A stretch of DNA of 64,000 bases from Fibrobacterota bacterium (GCA_028287505.1 JAQBPN010000114.1:24141-88140); one strand, 5' to 3'. Positions 26,649-36,551 are shown, counted from the first letter of the stretch. Numbers and translations are program-made. Notes: generated from the letters alone by a model not told the origin.

Positions 26649-27446
26649 ATGAAACTCGGGATATCGCTTGCTTGCCTATGTCTGTTTCTGCTTTCCTGCA
26701 AGGATTCCGGCAACGGCCCCGATGCCGTCGATGCCGGTGAATTCAAAGCGGACTTCAAGGTCGGGGAGAAAAGGCTTCTCCTGCTCGAATATGCGATGCA
26801 GGGGAAAACCTATGGGTTCGATCTCTTCAACCTGGCTGAAATCGAGATTGAAAAGGACACGCTTTTCCAAGGCCTGACGGGAAAAATCGTAAAATCCACT
26901 TTATCCCAATTCTTGCCCGAATCGACTATTGTGAACGAATACCGCAAGATGCTGGTGCGCAATGGCGACAGCCTCTTCACCTATCATTTCACCGGCGACG
27001 GGCTGCCGTCTCCGTTCCTGTTCGGCCTGGTCAAAAGAGCGGGGTATGACTCTTCGGTTTTCAACGATAGGACCCTGGACCTGGTCTTTCCGTTCGCCGC
27101 GGACAAGCCATGGCAGATCCGTACCCCGGATGATACCTCCGGCGCTCTTCCCCTGGAAAAAGAATGGATCGGCAACGACACGGTGGCGTTCGACGGCAAG
27201 CGGTTCCGGTGCGATGTTTTCCTCATGCATTCCTTCGTTCCCGTCAAATCCTGGATCGCCTCGGTAGGGCTTCTGAAGGCTGAAATCGATTACGGCACTT
27301 CCTATTTCACCGATTCCCTGGGCACGGTCGTGGATTCCGCCGAAAATACGGAACGCTACGAGTTGTTGGAAATCAATCCTTCGCCCTCCGCTATCGCAAC
27401 GGCCAAGGAAAAGTACCGGGCCATGACGAAGGAGCATATGCCCTAG
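26649..27446 (+). CDS. lipoprotein of unknown function
   Basis: A 265-residue lipoprotein with signal MKLGISLACLCLFLLSC and GGAGG five bases before the start. The mature part begins with an Asp/Gly-rich spacer and continues with strands such as FKVGEKRLLLLEYAMQGKTYG, VFPFAADKPWQIRTPDD and KSWIASVGLLKAEIDYGTSYF. No family is recognised, but the layout is that of lipoproteins scoring user-defined quantities in FCB-type genomes. It is a single gene, with a 120-base upstream region as promoter. Confidence 0.6.
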   Translation: MKLGISLACLCLFLLSCKDSGNGPDAVDAGEFKADFKVGEKRLLLLEYAMQGKTYGFDLFNLAEIEIEKDTLFQGLTGKIVKSTLSQFLPESTIVNEYRKMLVRNGDSLFTYHFTGDGLPSPFLFGLVKRAGYDSSVFNDRTLDLVFPFAADKPWQIRTPDDTSGALPLEKEWIGNDTVAFDGKRFRCDVFLMHSFVPVKSWIASVGLLKAEIDYGTSYFTDSLGTVVDSAENTERYELLEINPSPSAIATAKEKYRAMTKEHMP

Positions 27447-27568
27447 GTCCAGCCCTAGGGACTTCCGCCTTCGCCTCCACGGGGGCCCCGCCGAGCATCT
27501 TTTCGATTCCCACTTGATCTGGAAGGCGCGGATCGGATTCAGGGCGTTGGAAATATGAACGACTACGA

Positions 27569-28456
27569 CTAGGCTTTGCGGATCGCGTCCACCGTATAGA
27601 GGGCCAGGGCGGCCCAAATCAATCCGAACGACATCGCATGCATACGCGTGAACGGTTCGTGGAACCAGACCACCGCCATCACCAGTTGGATGCTCGGACT
27701 CAGGTATTGATAGAACCCCAATGTCGACAAAGGCAACCGGCGCGCGGCTCCGTTGAAAAAGAAGAGCGGCGCCAGGGTGATCGCTCCGGTGCCCAGCAAC
27801 AGGAACGTGGGCGCGGCCGCGGAGGCGAAAGCCTGGGGAGCGTGATGCCAGGCCAGCCAGGCCAGGTAAAGCGCCGCCACCGGGGTCAGCCACAGGGTTT
27901 CGATGGCCAGGCCGGTCAGGGACTCCACGCCCAAGCGTTTCTTGATATAGCCGTAGAGGGCGAAGGACAGGGCCAGTCCCAAGGCCACCCAGGGCAATCC
28001 GTCATGGTGGAAACCCAGGATGACCACGCCTAGTCCCGCCAGCGCCACGGCCAGGATCTGGATGGGCGACAGTTTTTCCCGCAGGATGGCCACGCCCATG
28101 CCCACGCTCATCAGGGGGTTGATGTAATAGCCCAGGCTGGCCTGCACCAATTCCCCCCGGTACACCGCATAGATGTAGATGGACCAATTGCAGCCGATGA
28201 GAACGGCGCTCAGGAGCAGCAGCATGCGCTTGCGGCGGTCGGCCAGCACTCTCAGGAAATCCGGCAAGCGCTTAAGCGCGGCCAACAAAAGCAGGATGGT
28301 GACCGCGGACCAGATGACGCGATGGGCCAGGACCTCGCCGAGAGGTATGCCGTGCAGGGCCTTCCAATAGATGGGAAGCAGGCCCCAAAGGGTGTATGCC
28401 GCCAAGGCATACAACACGCCGCTACGGGATTCGGGTTTTTTAGCTGAGGGATCCAC
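27569..28456 (-). CDS. rarD: EamA-family transporter RarD
   Basis: A 295-residue inner-membrane protein with about ten hydrophobic helices. RarD-specific blocks are GVLYALAAYTLWGLLPIYWKAL, HRVIWSAVTILLLL, NWSIYIYAVYRGELVQASLGYYINPL, VGMGVAILREKLSPIQ and SLTGLAIETLWLTPVA. RarD proteins are drug/metabolite-transporter relatives; the original name came from a chloramphenicol-related phenotype, and the substrate is not settled. The start codon is GTG at 28454-28456, without a strong ribosome site. It is monocistronic. Confidence 0.9.
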   Translation of the reverse strand: MDPSAKKPESRSGVLYALAAYTLWGLLPIYWKALHGIPLGEVLAHRVIWSAVTILLLLAALKRLPDFLRVLADRRKRMLLLLSAVLIGCNWSIYIYAVYRGELVQASLGYYINPLMSVGMGVAILREKLSPIQILAVALAGLGVVILGFHHDGLPWVALGLALSFALYGYIKKRLGVESLTGLAIETLWLTPVAALYLAWLAWHHAPQAFASAAAPTFLLLGTGAITLAPLFFFNGAARRLPLSTLGFYQYLSPSIQLVMAVVWFHEPFTRMHAMSFGLIWAALALYTVDAIRKA

Positions 28457-28525
28457 GGAGCCGTAAAGATATTCTTTTATGGGCTCCGCCGGAGCGCGCG
28501 GGAGGGAATCCCGGGCCGGCCGCGG

Positions 28526-29533
28526 TTACTTGAAGTCGTGGATCACCCACACCGCGCCCGTGGGCGTGACGTAGATGCCGCAGCCCACCTGGGTGTGGCT
28601 GCCTTTGATGTTCTCGTAATGGCCGCCTCCGGGGCCTTCCGCCCACATCATCTTCGCGCCCTCCGCGACCACGGCGGCCACGGTCTTGTAGCTCTTGAGG
28701 GGCCAGCCGGGAATGGCGTTCTCGGCATCGGAGGGGACCGCGTACTTGCTGTAGGCGCTGAAGTGGCCATGGGCCACGTTGCGCTCGGCATCGTAGCGGG
28801 CGCCCTGATCGGCGAAGGCCTCCAGGCTCTTGGACCAGGTCACCGCCTTGGCGCCCACCATGGCCCGGTAGGCGTTGATGGTATCCAGGCAGAGCTTTTT
28901 TTCCGCGGCGTACATGGCCGTGTCCGTGGCAGACGCGGCCAGGGTGAGCGAAATGCTTTTCGCGGTGGGGGCGGCCTGCGGAAAGGTTTCCGTCCGGTAA
29001 TGCGCCATGGTGACGATCAGGTTGTAAGCGGCCGCCGGTTTCGACAGGACTGGCGGAGGAGGGGGAGTCCGATCCGCATCTGCGGCGGCGGCGATCCGGG
29101 TGCGCGGCGCATTGGCCAAGGGAAAAGTCTTGCCGGCGGAAGCGTCCCCGATGGGGGCGGACAGCAGCAGGGTCGCGGCGACGTGGCGTCCGGAAGCGGC
29201 GCGGCCGGTCAGAAGATAGCGATCCGGAATGGCGCCAGCGGAGAAGACCCCGGAGAAGGGCGCCTGCGGTTTGGGATCGGCATAGAAGGCCGCGGCCAAT
29301 CCGTTCCCGGAAAGGGTGAAGCTGCCATCCGCGCCCGACTGGCCGATCACGTCGCTGCCGTCCACCTTGATAAGGGCCCAGGGCACGCCGGCGCCGGTCT
29401 CGTCGATCACTTTTCCGGAATAGCCGATGGTTTCGGCGCGCGCGGATACGGTACATAGGAAAGCGAAAACCAGGACGCTGTGAAGCGGGGAAATCGTCAT
29501 TTTTTCGCAAAGCTTTTCAAGGGCGCTATACAT
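28526..29533 (-). CDS. secreted CAP/SCP-domain protein with carboxypeptidase-regulatory-like N-domain
   Basis: A 335-residue protein with a signal peptide (MTISPLHSVLVFAFLCTVSARA). Residues 35-130 are a carboxypeptidase regulatory-like beta-sandwich (GYSGKVIDETGAGVPWALIKVDG, SFTLSG). Residues 205-335 are a CAP (SCP/PR-1) domain: CLDTINAYRAMVGAKAVTWS, AEGAKMMWAEGPGGGHYENI, and the C-terminal QVGCGIYVTPTGAVWVIHDF. Known bacterial CAP proteins are extracellular and often lipid- or host-interacting. AAAGGAGG precedes the start. It is transcribed towards rarD with a 69-base gap. Confidence 0.85.
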   Translation of the reverse strand: MYSALEKLCEKMTISPLHSVLVFAFLCTVSARAETIGYSGKVIDETGAGVPWALIKVDGSDVIGQSGADGSFTLSGNGLAAAFYADPKPQAPFSGVFSAGAIPDRYLLTGRAASGRHVAATLLLSAPIGDASAGKTFPLANAPRTRIAAAADADRTPPPPPVLSKPAAAYNLIVTMAHYRTETFPQAAPTAKSISLTLAASATDTAMYAAEKKLCLDTINAYRAMVGAKAVTWSKSLEAFADQGARYDAERNVAHGHFSAYSKYAVPSDAENAIPGWPLKSYKTVAAVVAEGAKMMWAEGPGGGHYENIKGSHTQVGCGIYVTPTGAVWVIHDFK

Positions 29534-29697
29534 GAGCAGCCTCCTTTGACGGAGAGTAGCCTAATGGATTTGGAAAACCTGCGCCCGGTGCCGTGTAAAC
29601 GGCGCGGGGTCAACCTGTTCTGAGTATAGACTCCAGAAACGGAGAAATCAATCGGAAACAAAGCGCGGATTTCCGCGCATTCGCGGGGGGATCGGAA

Positions 29698-30150
29698 CTA
29701 ATCGAGCCGCTTTAACTTGCGGGCGATTAAAGAATCCAATGCGAGCAGACCGGGTCCGGATACGATGAGCCATGCCAGCAGCACCATGTAGAGATATTCG
29801 GAAAAGCCGATGAGGTCCGAGAAGCCGTGAAGCTCGGACTTCTTGGCGGTGGCGATGGCTACGAACATGATGATGGTCAAGGGAACCGAGGCGATACGGG
29901 TGAAAAGACCGGCCAGGAGGAGCAGGCCGCCGGCGAATTCCGTGGTGGCCACCAGGTGGGCATGGAAGGCGGGCGCGGGAAGCCCCAGATCCGTAAAGAA
30001 GCCGGTGACCTTGTCCAGATGATGGAGCTTGCCCCATCCGGATTCCACGAAGACCCAGCCCACCGTGATGCGGGCGATGAGCGGGGGGAGCCATGCGAAA
30101 AAGTCCAGCAGGCCGCGGATGCGATTGATGATTTGCGCCAAAGCCGTCAT
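29698..30150 (-). CDS. DoxX family membrane protein
   Basis: A 150-residue protein with four membrane helices. The DoxX pattern is clear: PPLIARITVGWVFVESGWGKLHHLDKVTGFF, then GLPAPAFHAHLVATTEFAGGLLLLAGLFTRIASVPL, then IATAKKSELHGFSDLIGFSEYLYMVLL. DoxX proteins are small inner-membrane proteins linked to quinone or thiosulphate oxidation and to redox homeostasis; the role here is not fixed. The start at 30148-30150 follows GGAAGGA. It is downstream of the PEPCK-like gene on the same strand with an 89-base gap. Confidence 0.85.
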   Translation of the reverse strand: MTALAQIINRIRGLLDFFAWLPPLIARITVGWVFVESGWGKLHHLDKVTGFFTDLGLPAPAFHAHLVATTEFAGGLLLLAGLFTRIASVPLTIIMFVAIATAKKSELHGFSDLIGFSEYLYMVLLAWLIVSGPGLLALDSLIARKLKRLD

Positions 30151-30239
30151 GTCCGGTATCCTTCCGATTGGAACGCCCAAGATAGCAATCGGAGGGTAGG
30201 TCGCCGCGGGTGCGGCGACGTTACGGTATCGGATCGATT

Positions 30240-33200
30240 TTAAAGGACAGGATCGATTCCCAGCGTGCCCGTCAGGCTTTCCAGATAACTGGAGCGTCCC
30301 GCGGCCTTCAGGCTCTTGTCCGCCATGGCCAACCTGCGGTTCAGTCCCAGGCGGTTGGCGGCCGGGCGGTTGCCGTCCGCGCCGATGAAGTCCTTCAGGT
30401 AATCCCGATGGCGGGACCAGAGATCCTTGTCCTTCTCCTGTTGGCGCACCAGGCGGGCCCGGTACCAATCCGACTTGAGCATTTCCGCGGCGGTGAACAT
30501 CTTGCGGAGTTCCGGGCTGCCCAGGGTGCGGCCGTGCCAGGATCCTTTGGCCATGATATGCAGCAATGCCTGCAGGGGCGGGCACGCGCTTTCCACGCTG
30601 CCGTCCTCGAAGTAGAACTGCGCGGCGGCGCGCTGGGCCTCGGCGATGTTCTCCACGCCGTCGGCGAAGTCCTGCGCGTTCTGCAATTCCGGTTCCAGCA
30701 TGTCCTGCGGGAATACGGCCAGGGGATCCGAGAAGATGCGGCCCAGGTAGGCGTGCACGAAGCGGGTGTTGATTCGATACCCAAGGCGCCCGGCGGGGAT
30801 CACCTTGCCTTTTTTTCCCTTGGGCTTGATGTCCGTGACCAAGGAGAGATACCCGCCTTCGATGAGCTTGCCGGCGTCGCGTTCTTCCGGGGTCATCCGG
30901 CACCACAGTTCCGGGAGCAGCAGGCTCATGTCATGATCCACCCGGTACTTGCCGCCGATGTGGCCGGCGGGAGTCGAGAAAATCTTCAGGTCCGTGAGGA
31001 TGAAGGACACCATGGCCGCGTTGAGATCGGCGGTGGGCCACAGGGCGTTGAACGGTCCCTTGGTGAGGGCGCCTTCCGATCCCGCGCCCGTGGTGGACGG
31101 GGATTTGCCGGTGGGACTGGCGATGAAGTCCATGAAGGCTTCCGGCAGTTCCTGGAAATGCAGGGGATTGTAGACGGCCAGGGGCTTGATGCCGGCCTCC
31201 CGATCGGGCGGATTGTTGCGCCGGCCGATGAGCACCGCGTCCACGGGGCTGGCCACGGGCGCGTCGGCGGCGAGCTTGCGCTGGAGCCGGATGCCGGTGT
31301 GGGCCACGAACACGGACCAGGGATCGACCAGATCGGGACGGTTCTGCAGGTAACGCACGTTGGCGTTGGGCTTGCCGTCGGTCATGCGCGGCCGGGAGGT
31401 GCACACGAACCAGCCGAAATCCAGGGCCGAGGCCCTTTCCACCACCTGCCGCATGGGCGGCGTGTACTTGCCCATGTCGATGGCGTCCTGCATCATGTTG
31501 CGCGCCTCCTCCACGGGAAGCGGCTCGTAATTGGACATGAAATTGTTGGACTCGGAGAAGTCCTTTTCGGCCTGGCGATCCAATCCCGGAACGATGGCGT
31601 CGTCCGGCCGCTGGAACAGGCGGTACTCGCAATTCTGCACGTACTTGAGCGAGGCGGGGGTAACGGGCGCGGTACCCGGCTTCTTGCCGTTGCCGTTCAA
31701 GTGGGCCGCGGCGGCGCGCGCGGGCATGGGCAGCACGGCGGAGACGGTGATGTCGTCCTCCACCTGGAGCTTGTAGGCGGGCACGAAATCCGTGCGCAGG
31801 CGGAACACGCGCCAGTTGCCGTGCTCCTCGGTGCCCACCTTCAGGTAGCTGGAGACCAGGCGGCGATGGTGGAAGCTCAGCTCATGGCCGGGCCGTCCGT
31901 CCACGACGTCCACGGAGAAATGGGAACGGATGTCGTCGCCCCATTCCGGACGGTAGAAGCGCTTGATGGTGAAGACCAGGGACCGCACATGGGGCGGGAT
32001 TTTCCGCAGCCAGCGGTTGTATTCCTCGGTGTATTCGGCCGAAGGCGTCAGCAGGCGCACCACCGAGCCCAGGGAGCGGGTGGGGCTGAGGATTTCCCGG
32101 GCCAGCGCCTGCTTGGTCCTGTCCTTGGGCGGGACCTTGAAGCGGTTGCTGAAGTCGCGATGGATGATTTTCTCCGCGGCCTCGAAATCCTTGCCGAAGT
32201 CCTGGATGTAGAAGCTGCGGTACAGGATGGATTCCGCGATGGACTTGGAGATTTCGCTTTTGCCCCCGCCGGACACGGTGCAGGGCTTGTGGCACAACAG
32301 GCCTTCGGCCACCGTGCCGATCAAGCGCCAGGTGGGCGCATCCGGGTGTTTCTCCATGCGCACTTTGTAGCCGCTGGGATAGATGTAGACGTGATTGGGC
32401 AGCAGGCGCAGGGTTTTGGCCTTGCCGTCCTTGCTCCAGACGATCTTCTGATCCAGCAGGGACATCTCCGCGTCCTCGGCCAGGTAGATGACCGAAGGAT
32501 GGCGCTTGTCCACGCCGTAGCCGTCCGGATGGATGGCCATGAAATCGCCCATCAGCTTCTTCACCTCTTTGAAGGAATATCCCTTCTGCCGGATGTAGGA
32601 CGCGTTATGCTGGGTGAAATCGCCCAGGCTGTAGCTGGGGAAAATCAGGGCGCCGCCCGCATGCTCTTCTTCGCTGACGCCGCTCAGGTTGCACGCGAAG
32701 CCGATCATGGTCTTCACTTCTTTTTTGCAATACCCGAAGTAATTGTCCGCGATGATGGTGAAGATGACCCCGTCCTTGGACGTGATGGTGGCCTTGAAGG
32801 CCTTGCCTTCGTTGTAAAGTTCCGCGGGGTCGCTCCAGCACATGCCATGCTTCTTCTGCAGGGGCGTGGCCTCGGAAACGTTGGGCAGCCCCAGATCCTT
32901 CTTGCGCACCCGCGTCAGGTGCGGGGCCAGGATGACGCAACCGGTGGCGCCGGTGAAATGCTCCGGATCCAGTCCGGCGTCGTTCTCCGGCAGGTAGGGA
33001 TCCCCCGCGTTGCCGAAGATGGATTCCACGAAGTCCAGATTGGAGACCAGGCTGCCGGGAGCGAAGAAGCGGATCTCCATGTCCCGGTATGCGCGCAGGC
33101 CGGGCACTTCCGGGCTGACCAGCGGGCGGATGAACAGGGAGGTGAAGACGCGCGCGGGCCGCTTGAAGCCCGTGGTGAAAGGGAGTTCCAGGAGGCTGGC

Positions 33201-33749
33201 GGGCGGGTTGAGGGCGTTCCACAGGAGGCCGGCGAAGGCGACCTTGGGCACGGCCTTTTTGTCCGCGGCGATGGGCAGTCCGCCTTCGCAGACGTGGAAG
33301 GTGCCTTTGGTGGTGCGCTTGTCGGTGGCCGGATTGTGCAGCACCCCCTGGGTGGTGCGGTAGGACTTCACGTATTCGGACTCGAAGGTGTCCCCTTCGG
33401 CCGGGATGGACAGGGTGCGCGCCAGGCCGTGGAAATCCATGTGCAGGGTGCGCAAGGGCAGATCGAGGCGGCCGGGAAGGGGTGTGTCCGCGAAGTGCAT
33501 GTCCAGGAAGGCCTGCAGGCGGGCATCCAAGGGGCAGAGCGGTTGGGGATAGCCGCGGAACTTCTCCTGCAGCTTGCGGATGAGGTCGGCGGTATGGGCC
33601 ATGAAATCCGGGCCGTGGCCGTTGACCGGGAGCTCAAGGCCGGTGGCCATCATCTTGAGGCGGATGACCGGAAGGATTTTTTCCGAATCGGGCGCCACCG
33701 ATGCGCCTTGATCGAAGCCCAAGCGCGTTCGCGAATGCGTTGTATTCAT
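30240..33749 (-). CDS. very large protein resembling PPi-type phosphoenolpyruvate carboxykinase
   Basis: A 1169-residue cytosolic protein, start at 33747-33749 with GGAGGAAG upstream. It has no membrane segment. Near residue 495 is CTVSGGGKSEISKSI, placed like the phosphate-binding kinase loop of PEP carboxykinases (GTP type PSACGKTN) but with a different sequence. Other strong blocks are FAGLLWNALNPPASLLELPF, VIFTIIADNYFGYCKKEVKTMIGFACNLSG and RLLPNHVYIYPSGYKV. Size and these features fit the 130-kDa pyrophosphate-using PEPCK described in Propionibacterium and Entamoeba, which interconverts oxaloacetate plus PPi with PEP, phosphate and CO2. This assignment is from memory of the family; an uncharacterised relative is the alternative. 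Confidence 0.5.
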   Translation of the reverse strand: MNTTHSRTRLGFDQGASVAPDSEKILPVIRLKMMATGLELPVNGHGPDFMAHTADLIRKLQEKFRGYPQPLCPLDARLQAFLDMHFADTPLPGRLDLPLRTLHMDFHGLARTLSIPAEGDTFESEYVKSYRTTQGVLHNPATDKRTTKGTFHVCEGGLPIAADKKAVPKVAFAGLLWNALNPPASLLELPFTTGFKRPARVFTSLFIRPLVSPEVPGLRAYRDMEIRFFAPGSLVSNLDFVESIFGNAGDPYLPENDAGLDPEHFTGATGCVILAPHLTRVRKKDLGLPNVSEATPLQKKHGMCWSDPAELYNEGKAFKATITSKDGVIFTIIADNYFGYCKKEVKTMIGFACNLSGVSEEEHAGGALIFPSYSLGDFTQHNASYIRQKGYSFKEVKKLMGDFMAIHPDGYGVDKRHPSVIYLAEDAEMSLLDQKIVWSKDGKAKTLRLLPNHVYIYPSGYKVRMEKHPDAPTWRLIGTVAEGLLCHKPCTVSGGGKSEISKSIAESILYRSFYIQDFGKDFEAAEKIIHRDFSNRFKVPPKDRTKQALAREILSPTRSLGSVVRLLTPSAEYTEEYNRWLRKIPPHVRSLVFTIKRFYRPEWGDDIRSHFSVDVVDGRPGHELSFHHRRLVSSYLKVGTEEHGNWRVFRLRTDFVPAYKLQVEDDITVSAVLPMPARAAAAHLNGNGKKPGTAPVTPASLKYVQNCEYRLFQRPDDAIVPGLDRQAEKDFSESNNFMSNYEPLPVEEARNMMQDAIDMGKYTPPMRQVVERASALDFGWFVCTSRPRMTDGKPNANVRYLQNRPDLVDPWSVFVAHTGIRLQRKLAADAPVASPVDAVLIGRRNNPPDREAGIKPLAVYNPLHFQELPEAFMDFIASPTGKSPSTTGAGSEGALTKGPFNALWPTADLNAAMVSFILTDLKIFSTPAGHIGGKYRVDHDMSLLLPELWCRMTPEERDAGKLIEGGYLSLVTDIKPKGKKGKVIPAGRLGYRINTRFVHAYLGRIFSDPLAVFPQDMLEPELQNAQDFADGVENIAEAQRAAAQFYFEDGSVESACPPLQALLHIMAKGSWHGRTLGSPELRKMFTAAEMLKSDWYRARLVRQQEKDKDLWSRHRDYLKDFIGADGNRPAANRLGLNRRLAMADKSLKAAGRSSYLESLTGTLGIDPVL

Positions 33750-33978
33750 TCTTCCTCCGTCTCCACCTGCAGATTCATGTCCATCCGGAATCAAAGGCTC
33801 CGGCCCGCCCGCGTTGCACAGCAAGCGGAAGCCCCCCGCGAGGTCGGAAATATAATTCCGCCGTGCCCGTTCCGCGAAGCCAAATACCGGCGCCGGCGGC
33901 CCGGTTCCGCGCGGCTTTCCTCAAGTTTCCCCAGGCCCTCGTACACGCCGGTTGGAAACGCCCCCGCGGGACGCCCGG

Positions 33979-34965
33979 CTATTGCTGGAATTGGTGTTGC
34001 GACTGCGTATCGAGGGCGAAAAAGGTTTCGAAGATGCCTTCGCCCACCTGTCCCAGGCCCGTCTGCAAATCGTCCAGGAACTCGTGCAGGCCCTGGTTGA
34101 TGACTTCTTCCACGTTGGTATACGCCAGGTTCGCGCGCAGGCGGGCCACGGTCTTCTCGGCATTGTTCCGGAAGGAGCCCATGGGCGTGCCGGAAAGGCT
34201 CAAAAGGCATTCTTCCGCATGCTCCAGGCAGTACAGGATGGCGCGGGGGAACTCCCGGTCCAGGACCAGGAAATCCACCACCTTCTCCGGGACGATGCGC
34301 CCATGGCGGCGCCGGAACATTTCATAGCCGCTCACCGAATGCAGGAGGGCGGCCCAGAGCAGATCGTCCACCACCGATCCCACGTCCGCGGGAGTGGGGA
34401 GCAGGATGAAGTATTTGACGTCCAGGATGCGCGAAGTCTGATCGGCGCGTTCCAGGTAGCGCCCCAGTTTGAGGAAATGGTATTCCTCGCCCCGGGACAT
34501 GGTGGATTCCACGATGCCCTCGAACATGTAGCTGGCCGTGCGGATCTCGGTGAAGAAATCGTGGGGCGATTCCGCCGCGCGCCGGCGCGCCTCGGAGGAG
34601 TTCAGGTAGTGGTAGAACTTGTTGAGATGCTCCCAGGCCTCCAGGGCCAGGGATCCGCGCACCTGGCGGGCGTTTTCGCGCGCCTTGGTCACGCAGGATA
34701 CGATGGAGTTGGGATAATCCTGATCGAAGGCGAGAAAGCGCATGATGGCCGCCCCGCGATCGCGCGCGGCCATGCCTTCCCCGTATTTCTCCAGGAACAA
34801 CACCTGGTCCCCGGCCGCGGCCACCAGCGGCATCCACTGCTTGCCGGGATTGTTGGGTCCGTCCAGGGAGGCTTCCAGGCTCACGTCCACGTAGCGCGCC
34901 ACGTTTTCCGCCCGTTCGATGTATCGGGCCATCCAGTATATGGAATCCGCCACCCGGCTCAGCAT
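33979..34965 (-). CDS. alpha-E domain protein (COG2307)
   Basis: A 328-residue all-helical protein starting MLSRVADSIYWMARYIERAENVARYVDV, the signature of alpha-E (DUF403) proteins. Further blocks are PNSIVSCVTKARENARQVRG, SEARRRAAESPHDFFTEIRTAS and YHFLKLGRYLERADQTSRILDVKYF. Such proteins almost always lie beside a circularly permuted ATP-grasp protein, as here, where the genes overlap by 7 bases (34959-34965). The pair is predicted to make a peptide-like product or modification, so far without a known substrate. It is cytoplasmic. Confidence 0.92.
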   Translation of the reverse strand: MLSRVADSIYWMARYIERAENVARYVDVSLEASLDGPNNPGKQWMPLVAAAGDQVLFLEKYGEGMAARDRGAAIMRFLAFDQDYPNSIVSCVTKARENARQVRGSLALEAWEHLNKFYHYLNSSEARRRAAESPHDFFTEIRTASYMFEGIVESTMSRGEEYHFLKLGRYLERADQTSRILDVKYFILLPTPADVGSVVDDLLWAALLHSVSGYEMFRRRHGRIVPEKVVDFLVLDREFPRAILYCLEHAEECLLSLSGTPMGSFRNNAEKTVARLRANLAYTNVEEVINQGLHEFLDDLQTGLGQVGEGIFETFFALDTQSQHQFQQ

Positions 34966-36551
34966 GTGGGTACGGCTTTGATCACGACGCCCGCTTCCGG
35001 CGCCTGGTTCGCGGCCATTCCGGCCACCGCGGTCACCGGTCCTTGCGACTGGCTTTGCCCGTTCAAGCTCTGGATTTGCGTTTCCGAAACGACGATGGGG
35101 GCCGATTGCGATTCGGGTTCCGTGGGCAGCACCCAGGTATCCTTGCTGCCGCCGCCTTGGGAGGAATTCACCACCAGGGATCCCTTCTTGAGGGCCACGC
35201 GCGTCAGCCCGCCCGGCATCACGTAGATGTCCCGGCCATAGAGGACAAAGGGCCTCAGGTCCACGTGCCGGCCTTCGCATTCCTCGCCCACGATCACGGG
35301 GGAGCGGGACAGGGACAGGGTCCGCTGGGCGATGAAGTTGCGGGGATTGTCCTTGATGCGATCGGCCCATTCGGCCAGGACCGCCTTGGTGGAGTGGGGC
35401 CCGATGAGCACGCCGTAGCCGCCTGAATCGTTGGCGGTCTTGATGACCAGTTCCGACATGTGCTCCAGCACGTATTGGCGTTCCTCCGGGACCCAGCACA
35501 TGTAGGTGTCCACGTTGGGCAGAAGGATCTCCTCGCCCAGGTAATATTCGACGATCTTGGGGACGTAGGCGTAGATCACCTTATCGTCGGCCACGCCCGT
35601 GCCGGGGGCGTTGCAGATGGCCACCTTGCCGGCGCGGTATACGTCCATCAGGCCGGGCACGCCCAGCAGGGAGTCCGAGCGGAACGTGCGCGGATCCAGG
35701 AAATCGTCGTCGATGCGGCGATAGAGCACGTCCACGCGCTTGAAGCCTCGGGTGGTGCGCATGAAGAGGTAACCGTCCCGCACCAGCAGATCGCCGCCGG
35801 TGACCAGTTCCACGCCCATCTGCTGGGCCAGGAAGGAGTGTTCGAAGTACGCGGAGTTGAAGACGCCGGGCGTCAGGATGGCCACGCAGGGCGGTTCTCC
35901 GGAGCGCTGTCCCATGAACTGCAGCATGTCCAGCAGCCGGCTGGGATAGTCTTCCACCGGGCGCGGGTTGATGGCGCCGAAAATCTGCGGGAAGGTCCGC
36001 TTCATCACCTGGCGGTTGCCGATCACGTAGGAGACGCCGGACGGGCAGCGGATATTGTCCTCCAGCACGTAGAGTTTGCCGTCCGCATCCTTCACCAGAT
36101 CGGTTCCGGTGATATGGCACCAGACTCCCCATGGGGGATTGAGACCCTGGCAGGCCTTGAGGTAGCCTTTGGCGGAGCGGATCAATTCCAGCGGGATGAT
36201 GCCGTCGCGCACGATGCGCTGATCATGGTAGATATCGTCCAGGAAGAGATTCAGGGCGTGGATGCGCTGGCGCAGGCCCTTCTCGATGAATTCCCATTCC
36301 TTGGCTTCCACGATGCGCGGCAGGATGTCGAAAGGGAAAATCCGTTCCAGTCCCGCGTTGCTGTTGTAGACGTTGAAAGTGATGCCCAGATCGAGGAATG
36401 CCTTTTCGGCCGCCAGTTGCCGGCGATTCAGTTCCCCATCCGCCATTGTCGCCAGAGTCTGCACCAGGAAGTCCGCGGAGGGCCGCGGCTTCCCGATGGA
36501 CTCGAACACCTCGTCGTAGAAGTCACCGGGATTGTATCCGTCGAGTTTCAT
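34959..36551 (-). CDS. circularly permuted ATP-grasp protein (COG2308)
   Basis: A 530-residue ATP-grasp ligase of the circularly permuted class. Diagnostic parts are IFPFDILPRIVEAKEWEFIEKGLRQR, HITGTDLVKDADGKLYVLEDNIRCPSG, DVLYRRIDDDFLDPRTFRSDSLLGVPGL, GVADDKVIYAYVPKIVEYYLGEE and VIKTANDSGGYGVLIGP. It is expected to activate a carboxylate with ATP and join an amine, with the alpha-E protein encoded directly after it. The last 70 residues (Ser/Gln-rich) are a variable tail. GGGAGA precedes the start. It is the first gene of the minus-strand pair; the transglutaminase partner often seen with this pair is absent here. Confidence 0.92.
   Translation of the reverse strand: MKLDGYNPGDFYDEVFESIGKPRPSADFLVQTLATMADGELNRRQLAAEKAFLDLGITFNVYNSNAGLERIFPFDILPRIVEAKEWEFIEKGLRQRIHALNLFLDDIYHDQRIVRDGIIPLELIRSAKGYLKACQGLNPPWGVWCHITGTDLVKDADGKLYVLEDNIRCPSGVSYVIGNRQVMKRTFPQIFGAINPRPVEDYPSRLLDMLQFMGQRSGEPPCVAILTPGVFNSAYFEHSFLAQQMGVELVTGGDLLVRDGYLFMRTTRGFKRVDVLYRRIDDDFLDPRTFRSDSLLGVPGLMDVYRAGKVAICNAPGTGVADDKVIYAYVPKIVEYYLGEEILLPNVDTYMCWVPEERQYVLEHMSELVIKTANDSGGYGVLIGPHSTKAVLAEWADRIKDNPRNFIAQRTLSLSRSPVIVGEECEGRHVDLRPFVLYGRDIYVMPGGLTRVALKKGSLVVNSSQGGGSKDTWVLPTEPESQSAPIVVSETQIQSLNGQSQSQGPVTAVAGMAANQAPEAGVVIKAVPTC

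Noticed and set aside
30210..34100. 1296-codon open frame on the plus strand opposite the PEPCK-like gene
   Set aside because: It is the antisense shadow of a high-GC gene: His/Gly/Arg/Ala-rich, with no known domain and no ribosome site, while the minus strand has clear motifs and GGAGGAAG before its start.
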